A stretch of DNA of 60,766 bases, taken from assembly GCF_000521865.1 (NCBI RefSeq), contig NZ_JAME01000031.1, forward strand, positions 1 to 60,766, read 5' to 3'. Under the pieces are notes generated by a model, which was not told the origin of the DNA, ran no database searches, and saw nothing but the letters and a program-made list of their open reading frames with translations. Positions 1 to 10,982 of the stretch are shown one piece after another (the stretch's first letter is position 1; every line of letters starts with the position of its first letter). The DNA comes from Roseivivax isoporae LMG 25204. Lineage in GTDB: Bacteria; Pseudomonadota; Alphaproteobacteria; Rhodobacterales; Rhodobacteraceae. A program made the position numbers and the translations under genes.

Positions 1-27
1 AAAACCGCATGAACAAGGGGTGAGGCC

Positions 28-714
28 ATGGACGGCACATCCCGCCCCGGCATCGCGCCCGTGTTCATCCTGCTCGGCCCCCCGGGGGCCGGCAAGGGCA
101 CGCAGGCGCGGCTCCTGCAGGACCGCTTCGGCCTCGTGCAGCTCTCGACCGGGGACCTGCTGCGGCAGGCGGTGAAGGACGGCACCGAGGCCGGCCGTGC
201 GGCGGAGGCCGTGATGGCGCGCGGCGACCTCGTGTCGGACGACATCGTCATCGCCATCCTGCGCGACCGGCTCGCGGCGCCCGACACGCGCCGCGGCGTG
301 ATCCTCGACGGCTTTCCGCGTACCGCCGCGCAGGCCGCGGCGCTCGACGCTCTGCTGACCGAGACCGGGCAGCGGATCGACGCGGCGATCAGCCTCGAGG
401 TGGACGACGCGCAGATGGTCGATCGGATCTCGGGCCGCGTCACCTGCGGGACCTGCGGCGAGGGCTACCACGACCGCCACAAGCCGCCGGCGGCGCCCGG
501 CACCTGCGACGCCTGCGGCGGGACCGACATGGTCCGCCGCGCGGACGACCGCGCCGAGACCGTCGCCCAGAGGCTCGAGGCCTACCGCGCGCAGACCGCG
601 CCGCTGGCCGACCATTACGAACGGCTTGGCGCGCTCGTGCGCGTCAACGCCATGGGCGCGATCGGCGACATCGCCGACCGGCTGGGCGCCGTGGTGCGCG
701 CGGCCCGCGCCTGA
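28..714 (+). CDS. adk: Adenylate kinase (zinc-type LID)
   Basis: Converts AMP + ATP to 2 ADP in the cytoplasm. The P-loop GPPGAGKGTQ sits near residues 18-27, after a roughly 10-residue N-terminal extension. The LID domain carries four cysteines (C140, C143, C160, C163; CGTC...CDAC) of the zinc-binding form, and the GFPRT motif is present. At 228 residues it is slightly longer than the usual 215-220. The ATG follows an AAGGGGTGAGG ribosome binding site. The main adk of alphaproteobacteria usually lies in the ribosomal-protein operon; this copy instead precedes a DUF4212/symporter pair. Inference: it serves acyl-CoA synthesis by recycling the AMP released by acetyl-CoA synthetase. Confidence 0.95.
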   Translation: MDGTSRPGIAPVFILLGPPGAGKGTQARLLQDRFGLVQLSTGDLLRQAVKDGTEAGRAAEAVMARGDLVSDDIVIAILRDRLAAPDTRRGVILDGFPRTAAQAAALDALLTETGQRIDAAISLEVDDAQMVDRISGRVTCGTCGEGYHDRHKPPAAPGTCDACGGTDMVRRADDRAETVAQRLEAYRAQTAPLADHYERLGALVRVNAMGAIGDIADRLGAVVRAARA

Positions 715-724
715 AGGGAGAGAC

Positions 725-750
725 CGTCGCGGGCGGCAGCGCCCGCGACG
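725..750 (+). other. Perfect GC-rich hairpin between adk and DUF4212
   Basis: A 10-bp perfect inverted repeat (CGTCGCGGGC / GCCCGCGACG) with a 6-nt loop lies 11 nt after the adk stop. No T-run follows, so it is more likely an attenuating or RNA-stabilising element than a full intrinsic terminator. Confidence 0.5.
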
Positions 751-822
751 CCGGAACGGTGTCCGCGCGTCCCGACGGGCCGCGCGGCCCGAAACACCGC
801 AAGGAGGAGGAACCGCAATCCC

Positions 823-1107
823 ATGACGGATACAACGCAGCGCGCCACGCGCGCGACCACCGACGGAAAGGCCTACTGGAAGGCCAACATCCGTCTCATC
901 ATCATCAGCCTGATCATCTGGGCTCTGGTCTCGTTCGGCTTCGGCATCCTGCTGCGGCCGCTCTTGTCGGGGATTTCCGTGGGCGGGTCCGACCTCGGGT
1001 TCTGGTTCGCCCAGCAGGGGTCGATCCTCGTCTTCCTGGTGCTGATCTTCTTCTACGCCTGGCGGATGAACAGGCTCGACCGCGAACACGGCGTGAACGA
1101 GGAATAA
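823..1107 (+). CDS. DUF4212 small membrane protein, symporter partner
   Basis: A 94-residue protein with two predicted membrane segments (about residues 24-46 and 58-80), a charged cytoplasmic N-terminus and the conserved KAYWKANIRL start of the DUF4212 family. The family almost always lies directly upstream of a VC_2705-type sodium:solute symporter, as here (4 nt apart), and is thought to be an accessory subunit of the transporter. A strong AAGGAGGAGG ribosome binding site lies about 13 nt before the ATG. The function is inferred from context only; the family assignment is firm. Confidence 0.9.
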   Translation: MTDTTQRATRATTDGKAYWKANIRLIIISLIIWALVSFGFGILLRPLLSGISVGGSDLGFWFAQQGSILVFLVLIFFYAWRMNRLDREHGVNEE

Positions 1108-1111
1108 GATC

Positions 1112-2896
1112 ATGGATCAGACGGTCATCAACATCATCTTCGTGGGCGCCTCGTTCGCGCTCTATATCGGGATCGCCATCTGGGCGCGCGCCGGCTCGAC
1201 CTCCGAGTTCTACGCGGCCGGCCGGGGCGTGCACCCGGTGACCAACGGGATGGCGACCGCCGCCGACTGGATGTCGGCCGCATCGTTCATCTCGATGGCA
1301 GGCCTCATCGCCTTCACCGGCTACGACAACTCGACCTACCTCATGGGCTGGACGGGCGGCTACGTGCTTCTCGCGCTCCTGCTCGCGCCCTACCTGCGCA
1401 AGTTCGGCAAGTACACGGTGTCCGAGTTCATCGGCGACCGCTTCTACTCCAAGACGGCGCGGCTCGTGGCGGTGGTCTGCCTCATCATCGCGTCGGTCAC
1501 CTACGTGATCGGCCAGATGACCGGCGTCGGCGTGGCCTTCGGCCGCTTCCTCGAGGTCGACTCGACCACGGGCCTGCTGATCGGCGCCGTGATCGTGTTC
1601 GCCTACGCGGTGTTCGGCGGCATGAAGGGCGTGACCTACACCCAGGTGGCGCAGTACGTCGTGCTGATCCTCGCCTACACCATCCCCGCCGTGTTCATCT
1701 CGCTGCAGCTGACGGGCAACCCGATCCCGGGCCTCGGCCTCTTCGGCGAACACCAGGCGTCGGGCGAACCGCTGCTGGCGCGTCTCGACCAGGTGGTGAC
1801 GGATCTCGGCTTCAACGAGTACACCGCGCACAACGGCGACACGTTCAACATGATGCTGTTCACGCTGTCGCTCATGATCGGCACCGCGGGCCTGCCGCAC
1901 GTCATCATGCGCTTCTTCACCGTGCCGCGGGTCAGCGACGCGCGCTGGTCGGCGGGCTGGGCGCTGGTCTTCATCGCGCTTCTGTACCTCACCGCTCCGG
2001 CCGTGGGCGCGATGGCGCGGCTCAACATCACCGACCAGTTCTGGCCGAACGGCACGGACGGCGAGGCCGTCGCGATCGAGACCATCGAGAACGATCCGGC
2101 CTATGACTGGATGGCAAGCTGGCAGCAGACCGGCCTTCTGGGCTGGGAAGACAAGAACGGCGACGGCCGCATCCAGTACTACAACGAGACGAACCCCGCG
2201 CTGCAGGAACGCGCCGCGGCCGAAGGCTGGTCCGGCAACGAGCTGACCAACTTCAACAACGACATCCTGGTTCTCGCGAACCCGGAGATCGCCAACCTGC
2301 CCGGCTGGGTGATCGGCCTCGTCGCGGCCGGCGGCCTCGCCGCGGCGCTGTCGACGGCGGCAGGCCTCCTGCTCGCGATCTCGTCGGCGGTCAGCCACGA
2401 CCTCGTGAAGGGGGCGATCAATCCCGGCATCTCCGAGAAGGGCGAGCTTCTGACCGCCCGGATCGCGATGGCGGTGTCGATCGCCGTGGCCACCTATCTC
2501 GGCCTGAACCCGCCGGGCTTTGCGGCGCAGACCGTGGCGCTCGCCTTCGGGCTCGCGGCATCGTCCATCTTCCCGGCGCTGATGATGGGAATCTTCTCGA
2601 CGAAGATCAACAACAGCGGCGCCGTGGCGGGCATGATCGCGGGTCTCGTCACCACCCTTCTCTACATCTTCCTGCACAAGGGCTGGTTCTTCATTCCCGA
2701 CACGAACAGCTTCACCGACGCCGATCCGCTGCTCGGCACGATCAAGTCGACCTCGTTCGGGGCGGTGGGCGCGCTCATCAACTTCGTCGTGGCCTACGTG
2801 GTCTCGTCGATGACGCGTCCGGTGCCCGACGACATCCAGGAGCTGGTGGAAAGCGTCCGCGTGCCGCGCGGCGCGGGAACGGCCCAGGCGCACTGA
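1112..2896 (+). CDS. Sodium:solute symporter, VC_2705 subfamily (ActP/acetate-like)
   Basis: A 594-residue SSS-family transporter with about 13 hydrophobic segments. The first is near residues 4-24, and SSS-type sequence (FYAAGRGVHPVTNGMATAAD) lies around residues 34-53. A hydrophilic loop of roughly 70 residues (about 310-380, rich in D, N and E) lies in the middle, as is typical of the VC_2705 subfamily. With DUF4212 it forms a two-gene unit. Members are annotated as cation/acetate symporters and often neighbour acetyl-CoA synthetase. Substrate specificity (acetate, propionate, other short acids) is inferred, not visible. Confidence 0.9.
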   Translation: MDQTVINIIFVGASFALYIGIAIWARAGSTSEFYAAGRGVHPVTNGMATAADWMSAASFISMAGLIAFTGYDNSTYLMGWTGGYVLLALLLAPYLRKFGKYTVSEFIGDRFYSKTARLVAVVCLIIASVTYVIGQMTGVGVAFGRFLEVDSTTGLLIGAVIVFAYAVFGGMKGVTYTQVAQYVVLILAYTIPAVFISLQLTGNPIPGLGLFGEHQASGEPLLARLDQVVTDLGFNEYTAHNGDTFNMMLFTLSLMIGTAGLPHVIMRFFTVPRVSDARWSAGWALVFIALLYLTAPAVGAMARLNITDQFWPNGTDGEAVAIETIENDPAYDWMASWQQTGLLGWEDKNGDGRIQYYNETNPALQERAAAEGWSGNELTNFNNDILVLANPEIANLPGWVIGLVAAGGLAAALSTAAGLLLAISSAVSHDLVKGAINPGISEKGELLTARIAMAVSIAVATYLGLNPPGFAAQTVALAFGLAASSIFPALMMGIFSTKINNSGAVAGMIAGLVTTLLYIFLHKGWFFIPDTNSFTDADPLLGTIKSTSFGAVGALINFVVAYVVSSMTRPVPDDIQELVESVRVPRGAGTAQAH

Positions 2897-2946
2897 GCCG
2901 ACCGGACCCCGTGGGCGGGCCGCACGACCGGCCCGCCCGCACCTTC

Positions 2947-2987
2947 GGTCCCGTCCGGCACGACGCCCGGGCGGGACCTTTCTCTTT
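2947..2987 (+). terminator. Intrinsic terminator after the symporter
   Basis: A 12-bp stem (2947-2958 with 2967-2978, one T-G wobble) and an 8-nt loop are followed by TTTCTCTTT. A second GC-rich hairpin (2913-2922 with 2929-2938) lies just upstream. Together they should separate the symporter transcript from the DUF294 gene. Confidence 0.65.
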
Positions 2988-3005
2988 CGCACGGAGGACA
3001 GCGCC

Positions 3006-4826
3006 ATGTTCGGCCCTGCCGCCCTGACCGATTTCCTTGCCACGCTCGAACCCTACGCGACGCTGCCCGCCGAGGCGCGCGCCGCGCTTGCCGAAACCTT
3101 CCAGCAGCGCCGCTACGACGCGGGCGACGTCGTCTACACCTTCGGCGACCGGCTCGACGGGCTCTATGTCGTGGTCGCGGGCGCGATCGAGGTGCGCGAC
3201 GAGCACGGCGAACAGGTCTCGCTGCTCGGACCGCGGAATTCCTTCGGCGAACGCGGGCTCGCCCGCGACGGGCTCGCCGCGACGACCGCGCACGCCACCG
3301 CGCCGACCGAGCTCCTGCTTCTGCCGGCCGCGGCGTTTCGCGACCTGTCCGCCGCCCACGAGACCGTGCGGCGCTTCTTCGACCGCAAGCGCGGCGAGCG
3401 GCCCGAGCGCGCCGACCTCGCCACGAGCCGGGTCGCAGCCCTCATGGCGACACGGCTCCTCACCTGCCCGCCCGACGCGACCGCGCGCGAGGCCGCGCAG
3501 AAGATGCGCGCCGCGCACGTGTCCTCGCTCTGCGTGACCGAGGACGGCAAGCTCACGGGCATCGTCACGCTGCGCGACATCTCGGGAAAGATCGTGGCCG
3601 AAGGCCGCTCCGCCGACACGCCTCTGGCAGAGATCATGACCCGTCGGCCGATCACGCTCGATCCCTCCGCGCTCGGGTCGGACGTGCTGCACGCGATGAT
3701 GGAGCACCGCATCGGCCACCTGCCCATCACCTCGGGCGACCGGCTGGTGGGCATGGTCACCCAGACCGACCTCACGCGCTACCAGGCCGTGACCTCGGCC
3801 GACATCGTATCCGAGATCGCCCATGCGAACGATGCCGCGGGCATGGCGAAGGTCACCGCGCGGATCCCGCAACTCCTCGCCCAGCTGGTCGCAGCCGGCC
3901 ACCGGCACGAGGTGATCACCCGCCTCGTGACGGACATCGCCGATGCCGCGACCCGGAGGCTCCTGACGCTCGCCGAGGCGACGCTCGGGCCCCCGCCCGT
4001 GCCCTATCTCTGGCTCGCCTGCGGCAGCCAGGGGCGGCAGGAGCAGACCGGCGTCTCCGACCAGGACAACTGCCTGATCCTGTCGGACGACGCGACGCCG
4101 GCCGACGACGCCTATTTCGCGCGCCTCGCCGCCTTTGTCTGCGACGGGCTCGATACCTGCGGCTACGTCTACTGCCCGGGCGACATGATGGCGACGAACC
4201 CGCGATGGCGGCAGCGGCGCAGCGTCTGGAGCGAGTATTTCCGCCGCTGGATCGCGCGGCCCGACCCCGAGGCGCAGATGCTCGCCTCGGTCATGTTCGA
4301 CCTGCGCGCCATCGGCGGCGACCGCGCGCTGTTCGACAGCCTCAACGCCGACACGCTCGAGGCCGCGTCCGGGAACTCGATCTTCGTGTCCCACATGATC
4401 GCGAACTCGCTCAAGCACACCCCGCCCCTGGGCCTCATCCGGGGCTTCGCGCTGATCCGCTCGGGCGAGCACCGCAACCGGCTCGACCTCAAGCATTCGG
4501 GCGTCGTGCCGGTGACGGACCTCGCGCGGGTCTACGCGCTGCGCGGCCGGCTCCTGCCCGTGAACACCCGGGCACGCATCGCCGCCGCCCGCGCGCGCGG
4601 CGTCCTCTCGGACAGCGGCGGGCAGGACCTTCTCGATGCCTACGACCTGATCGCCGAGACCCGCCTCGCCCACCAGGCGCGGCAGGTGCGACGGGGAGAG
4701 ACGCCCGACAATTACCTTGCACCCGCGGACCTGTCGGATTTTGATCGGTCGCATCTGCGGGATGCCTTCGTGGTGGTGAAGGGCCTGCAATCGGCGCTCG
4801 GCCACGGACGCGGCATGCTCGGCTGA
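3006..4826 (+). CDS. Cyclic-nucleotide-binding/CBS/nucleotidyltransferase protein (DUF294 family)
   Basis: A 606-residue multidomain signalling protein. Order: cyclic-nucleotide-binding-like domain (about 20-130), two CBS repeats (about 145-200 and 207-265), a GlnD-like nucleotidyltransferase domain (about 295-430) with the GSQGRQEQTGVSDQDN signature, and a DUF294 C-terminal helical domain. The signature resembles the catalytic GSxGRxE...SDxD motif of GlnD, so nucleotidyl transfer to a protein or small molecule is likely; the target is unknown. Such genes recur next to DUF4212/symporter/exonuclease genes, suggesting control of short-chain-acid uptake or metabolism. GGAGGA precedes the ATG by 7 nt. 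The preceding terminator implies its own promoter or read-through. Confidence 0.85.
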   Translation: MFGPAALTDFLATLEPYATLPAEARAALAETFQQRRYDAGDVVYTFGDRLDGLYVVVAGAIEVRDEHGEQVSLLGPRNSFGERGLARDGLAATTAHATAPTELLLLPAAAFRDLSAAHETVRRFFDRKRGERPERADLATSRVAALMATRLLTCPPDATAREAAQKMRAAHVSSLCVTEDGKLTGIVTLRDISGKIVAEGRSADTPLAEIMTRRPITLDPSALGSDVLHAMMEHRIGHLPITSGDRLVGMVTQTDLTRYQAVTSADIVSEIAHANDAAGMAKVTARIPQLLAQLVAAGHRHEVITRLVTDIADAATRRLLTLAEATLGPPPVPYLWLACGSQGRQEQTGVSDQDNCLILSDDATPADDAYFARLAAFVCDGLDTCGYVYCPGDMMATNPRWRQRRSVWSEYFRRWIARPDPEAQMLASVMFDLRAIGGDRALFDSLNADTLEAASGNSIFVSHMIANSLKHTPPLGLIRGFALIRSGEHRNRLDLKHSGVVPVTDLARVYALRGRLLPVNTRARIAAARARGVLSDSGGQDLLDAYDLIAETRLAHQARQVRRGETPDNYLAPADLSDFDRSHLRDAFVVVKGLQSALGHGRGMLG

Positions 4827-4849
4827 GAGGGCGCGAGGGGGAGGAAACC

Positions 4850-5347
4850 ATGGTCTTCGAGCTGATGGCGGTCATCGTCGCGGGCTTTGCCGGCGCGGGG
4901 GCCATGCTGGTCGTGACGCAGCTTCTGCGCGGGCTGCCGCGCTGGCTGGTGCCGCTGACCGCCGGCGTCGCGATGCTCGGGACGTCGATCGCGCTGGAAT
5001 ACGGCTGGTATGCCCGTACTGCGGCCGGGCTGCCCGCGGGCGTGGTCGTGGCCGAGGCGGCCTCCGCGACCTCGTGGTGGCGGCCCTGGACCTACGCCGT
5101 GCCGATGGTCGAACGCTTCATCGCCCTCGACACAGGGAACCTGCACCCCAATGCCGAGACGGAGGGCCTCTACATGGCCGACCTCTACTTCTACGGCCGC
5201 TGGCGGCCGGTGCAGTCGGTGCAGGTCATGGTCGACTGCCCGGGCGGCCGCCGCGCGGATCCGGCGGGCGGCGATGGCGGCGCCCCGGTCTGGCGCGACG
5301 TGGGCGCCGGGGACCCGATCGTGTCGGCCGTCTGCGGCGCGGTGTGA
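4850..5347 (+). CDS. Hypothetical membrane protein
   Basis: A 165-residue protein with two hydrophobic segments at the N-terminus (about 3-25 and 33-50) and a presumably periplasmic C-terminal part with a TSWWRPWTYAVPMVERF patch. No family is recognised with certainty. It has a GGGGGAGG ribosome binding site, lies 23 nt after the DUF294 gene, and its TGA overlaps the ATG of the exonuclease gene (TGATG). It is therefore probably co-transcribed and translationally coupled with both. Real coding is supported by this tight operon arrangement. Confidence 0.65.
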   Translation: MVFELMAVIVAGFAGAGAMLVVTQLLRGLPRWLVPLTAGVAMLGTSIALEYGWYARTAAGLPAGVVVAEAASATSWWRPWTYAVPMVERFIALDTGNLHPNAETEGLYMADLYFYGRWRPVQSVQVMVDCPGGRRADPAGGDGGAPVWRDVGAGDPIVSAVCGAV

Positions 5348-6741
5348 TGCGCATGCCCGGCTCGCTCCGCCTGCGCGTCCTCGTGTTCTTCGCGATCCTC
5401 GCGCTGGGGCTGCTTGCGGCCGTCGGCGCGGCGCTGGCCATCGGCGCGCGCCAGGCCGAGGGCGGGTTCCTCCTGGCGTTCGTGGTCGCGGGCTTCGCGA
5501 CGCTGGGCCTCGTCACGCTCTTCTGGTTCCTGTTCGACCAGCACGTCGCGCGGCCCGTCGACCGCATCGCCGCGGATCTGCGCGTGCGCGCCCATGCCGG
5601 GGGAGACGTGGCGCCGGACTGGTCGGCGGCGCGCTATCTCGGCGATCTCGCCCCCGCGGCGGACGCGGTCAGCCGCGCGCTCGGCGACCGGGCGCTGGCC
5701 ACGGCCGAGGCCGTCGCGGCCGAGACCCACCGCCTGACCGCCGAACGCGAGCGGCTGACGGCGCTCCTGACCGAGATCCCGGTGGCGACGCTGCTCGTGA
5801 ACGCCGCGAACCGGATCGTGCTCTACGACGGGCAGGCGGCGGAACTCCTGGGGCAGATCGGCACCCCGCGGCTCGACGCCGAAGTGACGGAATATTTCGA
5901 TGCCGGCTGCGTCCGCAAGGCGCTGAAGAAGATGCAGTCGACCGGGCTCGAGGTCGATTTCGAGGCGACCGGCGCGGACGGCGCGCAGCGCTACGCGATC
6001 CGGATGAAGCCCATGGCGGGCGGCGGCTACCTCCTGGTGATCGACGCCGCCGAGGCGCGGCTCGCCCCCGACGCCGCGCGGCCCATCGTCTACGATTTCG
6101 ACCTGATGACCGCGCCGCCGCCCCGCGAGCTGTCGGACACGCCGCTCTCGGCCCTGCGGTTCTGCGTGCTCGACACCGAGACGACCGGCCTCCTGCCGCA
6201 CCGAGACGAGATCGTGCAGATCGGCGCCCTGCGCGTGGTCAACGGGCGCATCGTCCCGGGCGAGCGGTTCGAGACGATGGTCGATCCCGGCCGCCCCATC
6301 CCCGAGGCCGCGACGCGGGTGCACCGCGTCTCGGACCGGATGGTGGCGGGCGCGCCCGACATCGTGACGGCGGGACGCCGGCTGCACGCCTTCGCCCGCG
6401 ACGCCGTGATCGTGGCGCACAACGCGCCGTTCGACATGGCCTTCCTGCGGCGGCACGCCGGCGCCATGGACGTCGCCTGGGACCACCCGATCCTCGACAC
6501 CGTGCTCCTGTCGGCGGTGCTGTTCGGCACGACCGACACGCACACGCTCGACGCGCTCTGCGCGCGGCTGGGCGTCGCCGTGCCGGAACGGCTGCGCCAC
6601 ACCGCCATGGGCGACGCACAGGCGACCGCCGAGGCGCTGTTGCGGATGCTGCCGATGCTCGAGGCGCGCGGCATCCGGACCTTCGGTGCGCTTGTCGCCG
6701 AGACGCGCAAGCACGGCCGGCTCCTGGCCGACATGAACTGA
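5347..6741 (+). CDS. Membrane-anchored DEDDh 3'-5' exonuclease with PAS-like sensor region
   Basis: A 464-residue protein. Two membrane segments (about 10-33 and 41-63) are followed by a HAMP-like linker (VARPVDRIAADLR, about 68-80), a helical stretch, a PAS-like domain (about 135-235, ALLTEIPVATLLVNAANRI) and a DnaQ/epsilon-type exonuclease domain from about 268. The catalytic set looks complete: D276 and E278 (DTETTG), D363 (AHNAPFDMAFL), H418 and D423 (HTAMGDAQ). The start overlaps the previous stop; a longer in-frame extension upstream would overlap that gene and is unlikely. The architecture resembles a histidine kinase whose kinase half has been replaced by an exonuclease. Substrate is unknown; annotation as DNA polymerase III epsilon would be misleading. 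Confidence 0.85.
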   Translation: MRMPGSLRLRVLVFFAILALGLLAAVGAALAIGARQAEGGFLLAFVVAGFATLGLVTLFWFLFDQHVARPVDRIAADLRVRAHAGGDVAPDWSAARYLGDLAPAADAVSRALGDRALATAEAVAAETHRLTAERERLTALLTEIPVATLLVNAANRIVLYDGQAAELLGQIGTPRLDAEVTEYFDAGCVRKALKKMQSTGLEVDFEATGADGAQRYAIRMKPMAGGGYLLVIDAAEARLAPDAARPIVYDFDLMTAPPPRELSDTPLSALRFCVLDTETTGLLPHRDEIVQIGALRVVNGRIVPGERFETMVDPGRPIPEAATRVHRVSDRMVAGAPDIVTAGRRLHAFARDAVIVAHNAPFDMAFLRRHAGAMDVAWDHPILDTVLLSAVLFGTTDTHTLDALCARLGVAVPERLRHTAMGDAQATAEALLRMLPMLEARGIRTFGALVAETRKHGRLLADMN

Positions 6742-6751
6742 TCCGGCGGGG

Positions 6752-7546
6752 CTAGGCCCGCGGCGGCCCTTCGAGCCAGACCGGCACGGGCCGCGGCACG
6801 TGGTCCGGATCACAGAGCGCCGCGACGGCGCACCGCCCGAGCGCCCGCCCGTCATAGCGCAGTACCGGAACGGCGAGCCGCGGCCCCCGCGCCTCGGCCA
6901 GCGCGACGACGCCTGCCTCTGTCCCGACACGGGTGCGGAGCACCGCGACCGCCCCCGGCAGCCCGCGACCTGTCGCGCGGGCCTCGCGCAGCCCGATATC
7001 CTCCGGCAGGAGCCCGGTGATGTCGCCCGTCACCGCGACCTCGGCAGAGGTGCCGAGCGCCCGCCGCGCGAGGCACCAGCCCTGCCCGACATCGAAGCCT
7101 GCAACGCTGCCGGGCACCGCGAGCGTCCCATCCCCGCCGGGATGTACCATCGAGCCGCAGAGGAGGACGCCCTCCGCCCCCTCGCGGCGCAGCGCCGCGA
7201 CCGACGGAGCCGCCGCACGTCCCGGCGCGACGCAGGCGAAGAGCAGTGCCCGCGTCCGCGCCGCCGCCTCCTCGGTCGCGCCCTCGAGTACCGCGGCGAC
7301 CAGCGGATCGCCGGGCGTGGCACAGACGAAGCCGAGCGGCCCCGGGCGCGCGAGCCTCAGGTTGGCGGCCCGCGCGTCGTAGACGTAGCCCGTCGCCGCG
7401 ATGGCCGCGTGCACCGACCGGGCGGTGTCCGCGCGCACGCCCGGATCGCCTTTCAGGACCAGAGACACCGTCGATTTCGACACGCCCGCGGCCCGCGCGA
7501 CGTCGCGGATGGTCGGCCGGCGCGTGCCTATGGCCGACAGGCGCAT
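6752..7546 (-). CDS. LacI-family transcriptional regulator (short form)
   Basis: A 264-residue regulator. The N-terminal LacI helix-turn-helix (PTIRDVARAAGVSKSTVSLVL, about residues 11-31) is canonical. The sugar-binding domain is shorter than usual (family about 330-340), with much of the C-terminal half reduced, so ligand binding may differ or be lost. It is transcribed divergently from a small secreted protein and ends 10 nt from the convergent exonuclease gene. A near-perfect palindrome at 7621-7636 in the divergent promoter region is a candidate operator. The regulated genes are not evident. Confidence 0.8.
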   Translation of the reverse strand: MRLSAIGTRRPTIRDVARAAGVSKSTVSLVLKGDPGVRADTARSVHAAIAATGYVYDARAANLRLARPGPLGFVCATPGDPLVAAVLEGATEEAAARTRALLFACVAPGRAAAPSVAALRREGAEGVLLCGSMVHPGGDGTLAVPGSVAGFDVGQGWCLARRALGTSAEVAVTGDITGLLPEDIGLREARATGRGLPGAVAVLRTRVGTEAGVVALAEARGPRLAVPVLRYDGRALGRCAVAALCDPDHVPRPVPVWLEGPPRA

Positions 7547-7620
7547 TCCGCCGCCGCTGCGCTCATGTGCCCGATGCCCCCTGCCGCGTCCGGGTCAGGA
7601 TGACGCCCAAAATCTTTCCA

Positions 7621-7636
7621 TTCCGTGAACACGGAA
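7621..7636. promoter_or_regulatory. Candidate LacI-family operator (TTCCGTG-AA-CACGGAA)
   Basis: A perfect 7-2-7 inverted repeat lies between the divergent LacI-type gene (75 bp away) and the RcnB-like gene (116 bp away). Size and symmetry suit a dimeric regulator. Assignment to the neighbouring LacI protein is inference. Confidence 0.5.
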
Positions 7637-7751
7637 CGTGCCGCATGGCCACTTTCCGCCGGCCGCCGTCGCGCGGCTTGCACCGGGGGACCCGGGACGG
7701 ACATTCCGCGTTCAGGAAATCAATGACAGACCGACCGAAGGAGGCCCCCAG

Positions 7752-8099
7752 ATGATCCGTTCCCTGCCCGCCCTGACCGCCGCCGCGCTGGCCGCGGCGC
7801 TTGCGACCGCGCCCGGAATCGCTGCCGCACAGCCCAAGGGCTGCCCGCCCGGGCTCGCCAAGAAACAAAACGGCTGCACGCCGCCCGGACAGGTCGGCAA
7901 GGGTCACCGCGACCGCGACCACCGTTACCGCGTCGGTGACAGGCTCGACGGCGACTACATCGTGATCCGCGATCCGCGGCGCTACGGCCTCGATCCCGAC
8001 TACACCTATGCGCGGCGCGACGACACGGTGTTCCGCATTGACCGCGACACGCAGGCGATCCTCGACATCATCGGCGGGATCGCGACCCTCGCGAACTGA
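7752..8099 (+). CDS. Small secreted RcnB-like protein
   Basis: A 115-residue protein with a clear Sec signal peptide (MIRSLPALTAAALAAA, cleavage near the AAA-QP at about residue 26). A basic, Pro/Gly-rich stretch (CPPGLAKKQNGCTPPG, then HRDRDHRYR) and a short C-terminal domain with the YRVGDRLDGDYIVIRD pattern seen in RcnB-like periplasmic proteins follow. Such proteins are sometimes mislabelled as excinuclease subunit A because they lie beside uvrA; this one has no nuclease features. A GAAGGAG ribosome binding site precedes the ATG. Two cysteines, which may pair, flank the Pro/Gly region. Function is unknown; periplasmic stress or metal roles are speculative. Confidence 0.75.
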   Translation: MIRSLPALTAAALAAALATAPGIAAAQPKGCPPGLAKKQNGCTPPGQVGKGHRDRDHRYRVGDRLDGDYIVIRDPRRYGLDPDYTYARRDDTVFRIDRDTQAILDIIGGIATLAN

Positions 8100-8117
8100 G
8101 GACGTGCGCCGCGGAGG

Positions 8118-10982
<2,865 letters not shown>

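Noticed and set aside
1-27. Upstream gene ending at TGA 10-12
   Set aside because: Only four codons are visible, too little to call a feature.
914-3043. Long minus-strand open frame of 709 codons
   Set aside because: Antisense shadow of the symporter gene; arginine/histidine-rich with no domain, while the plus strand has a clear transporter.
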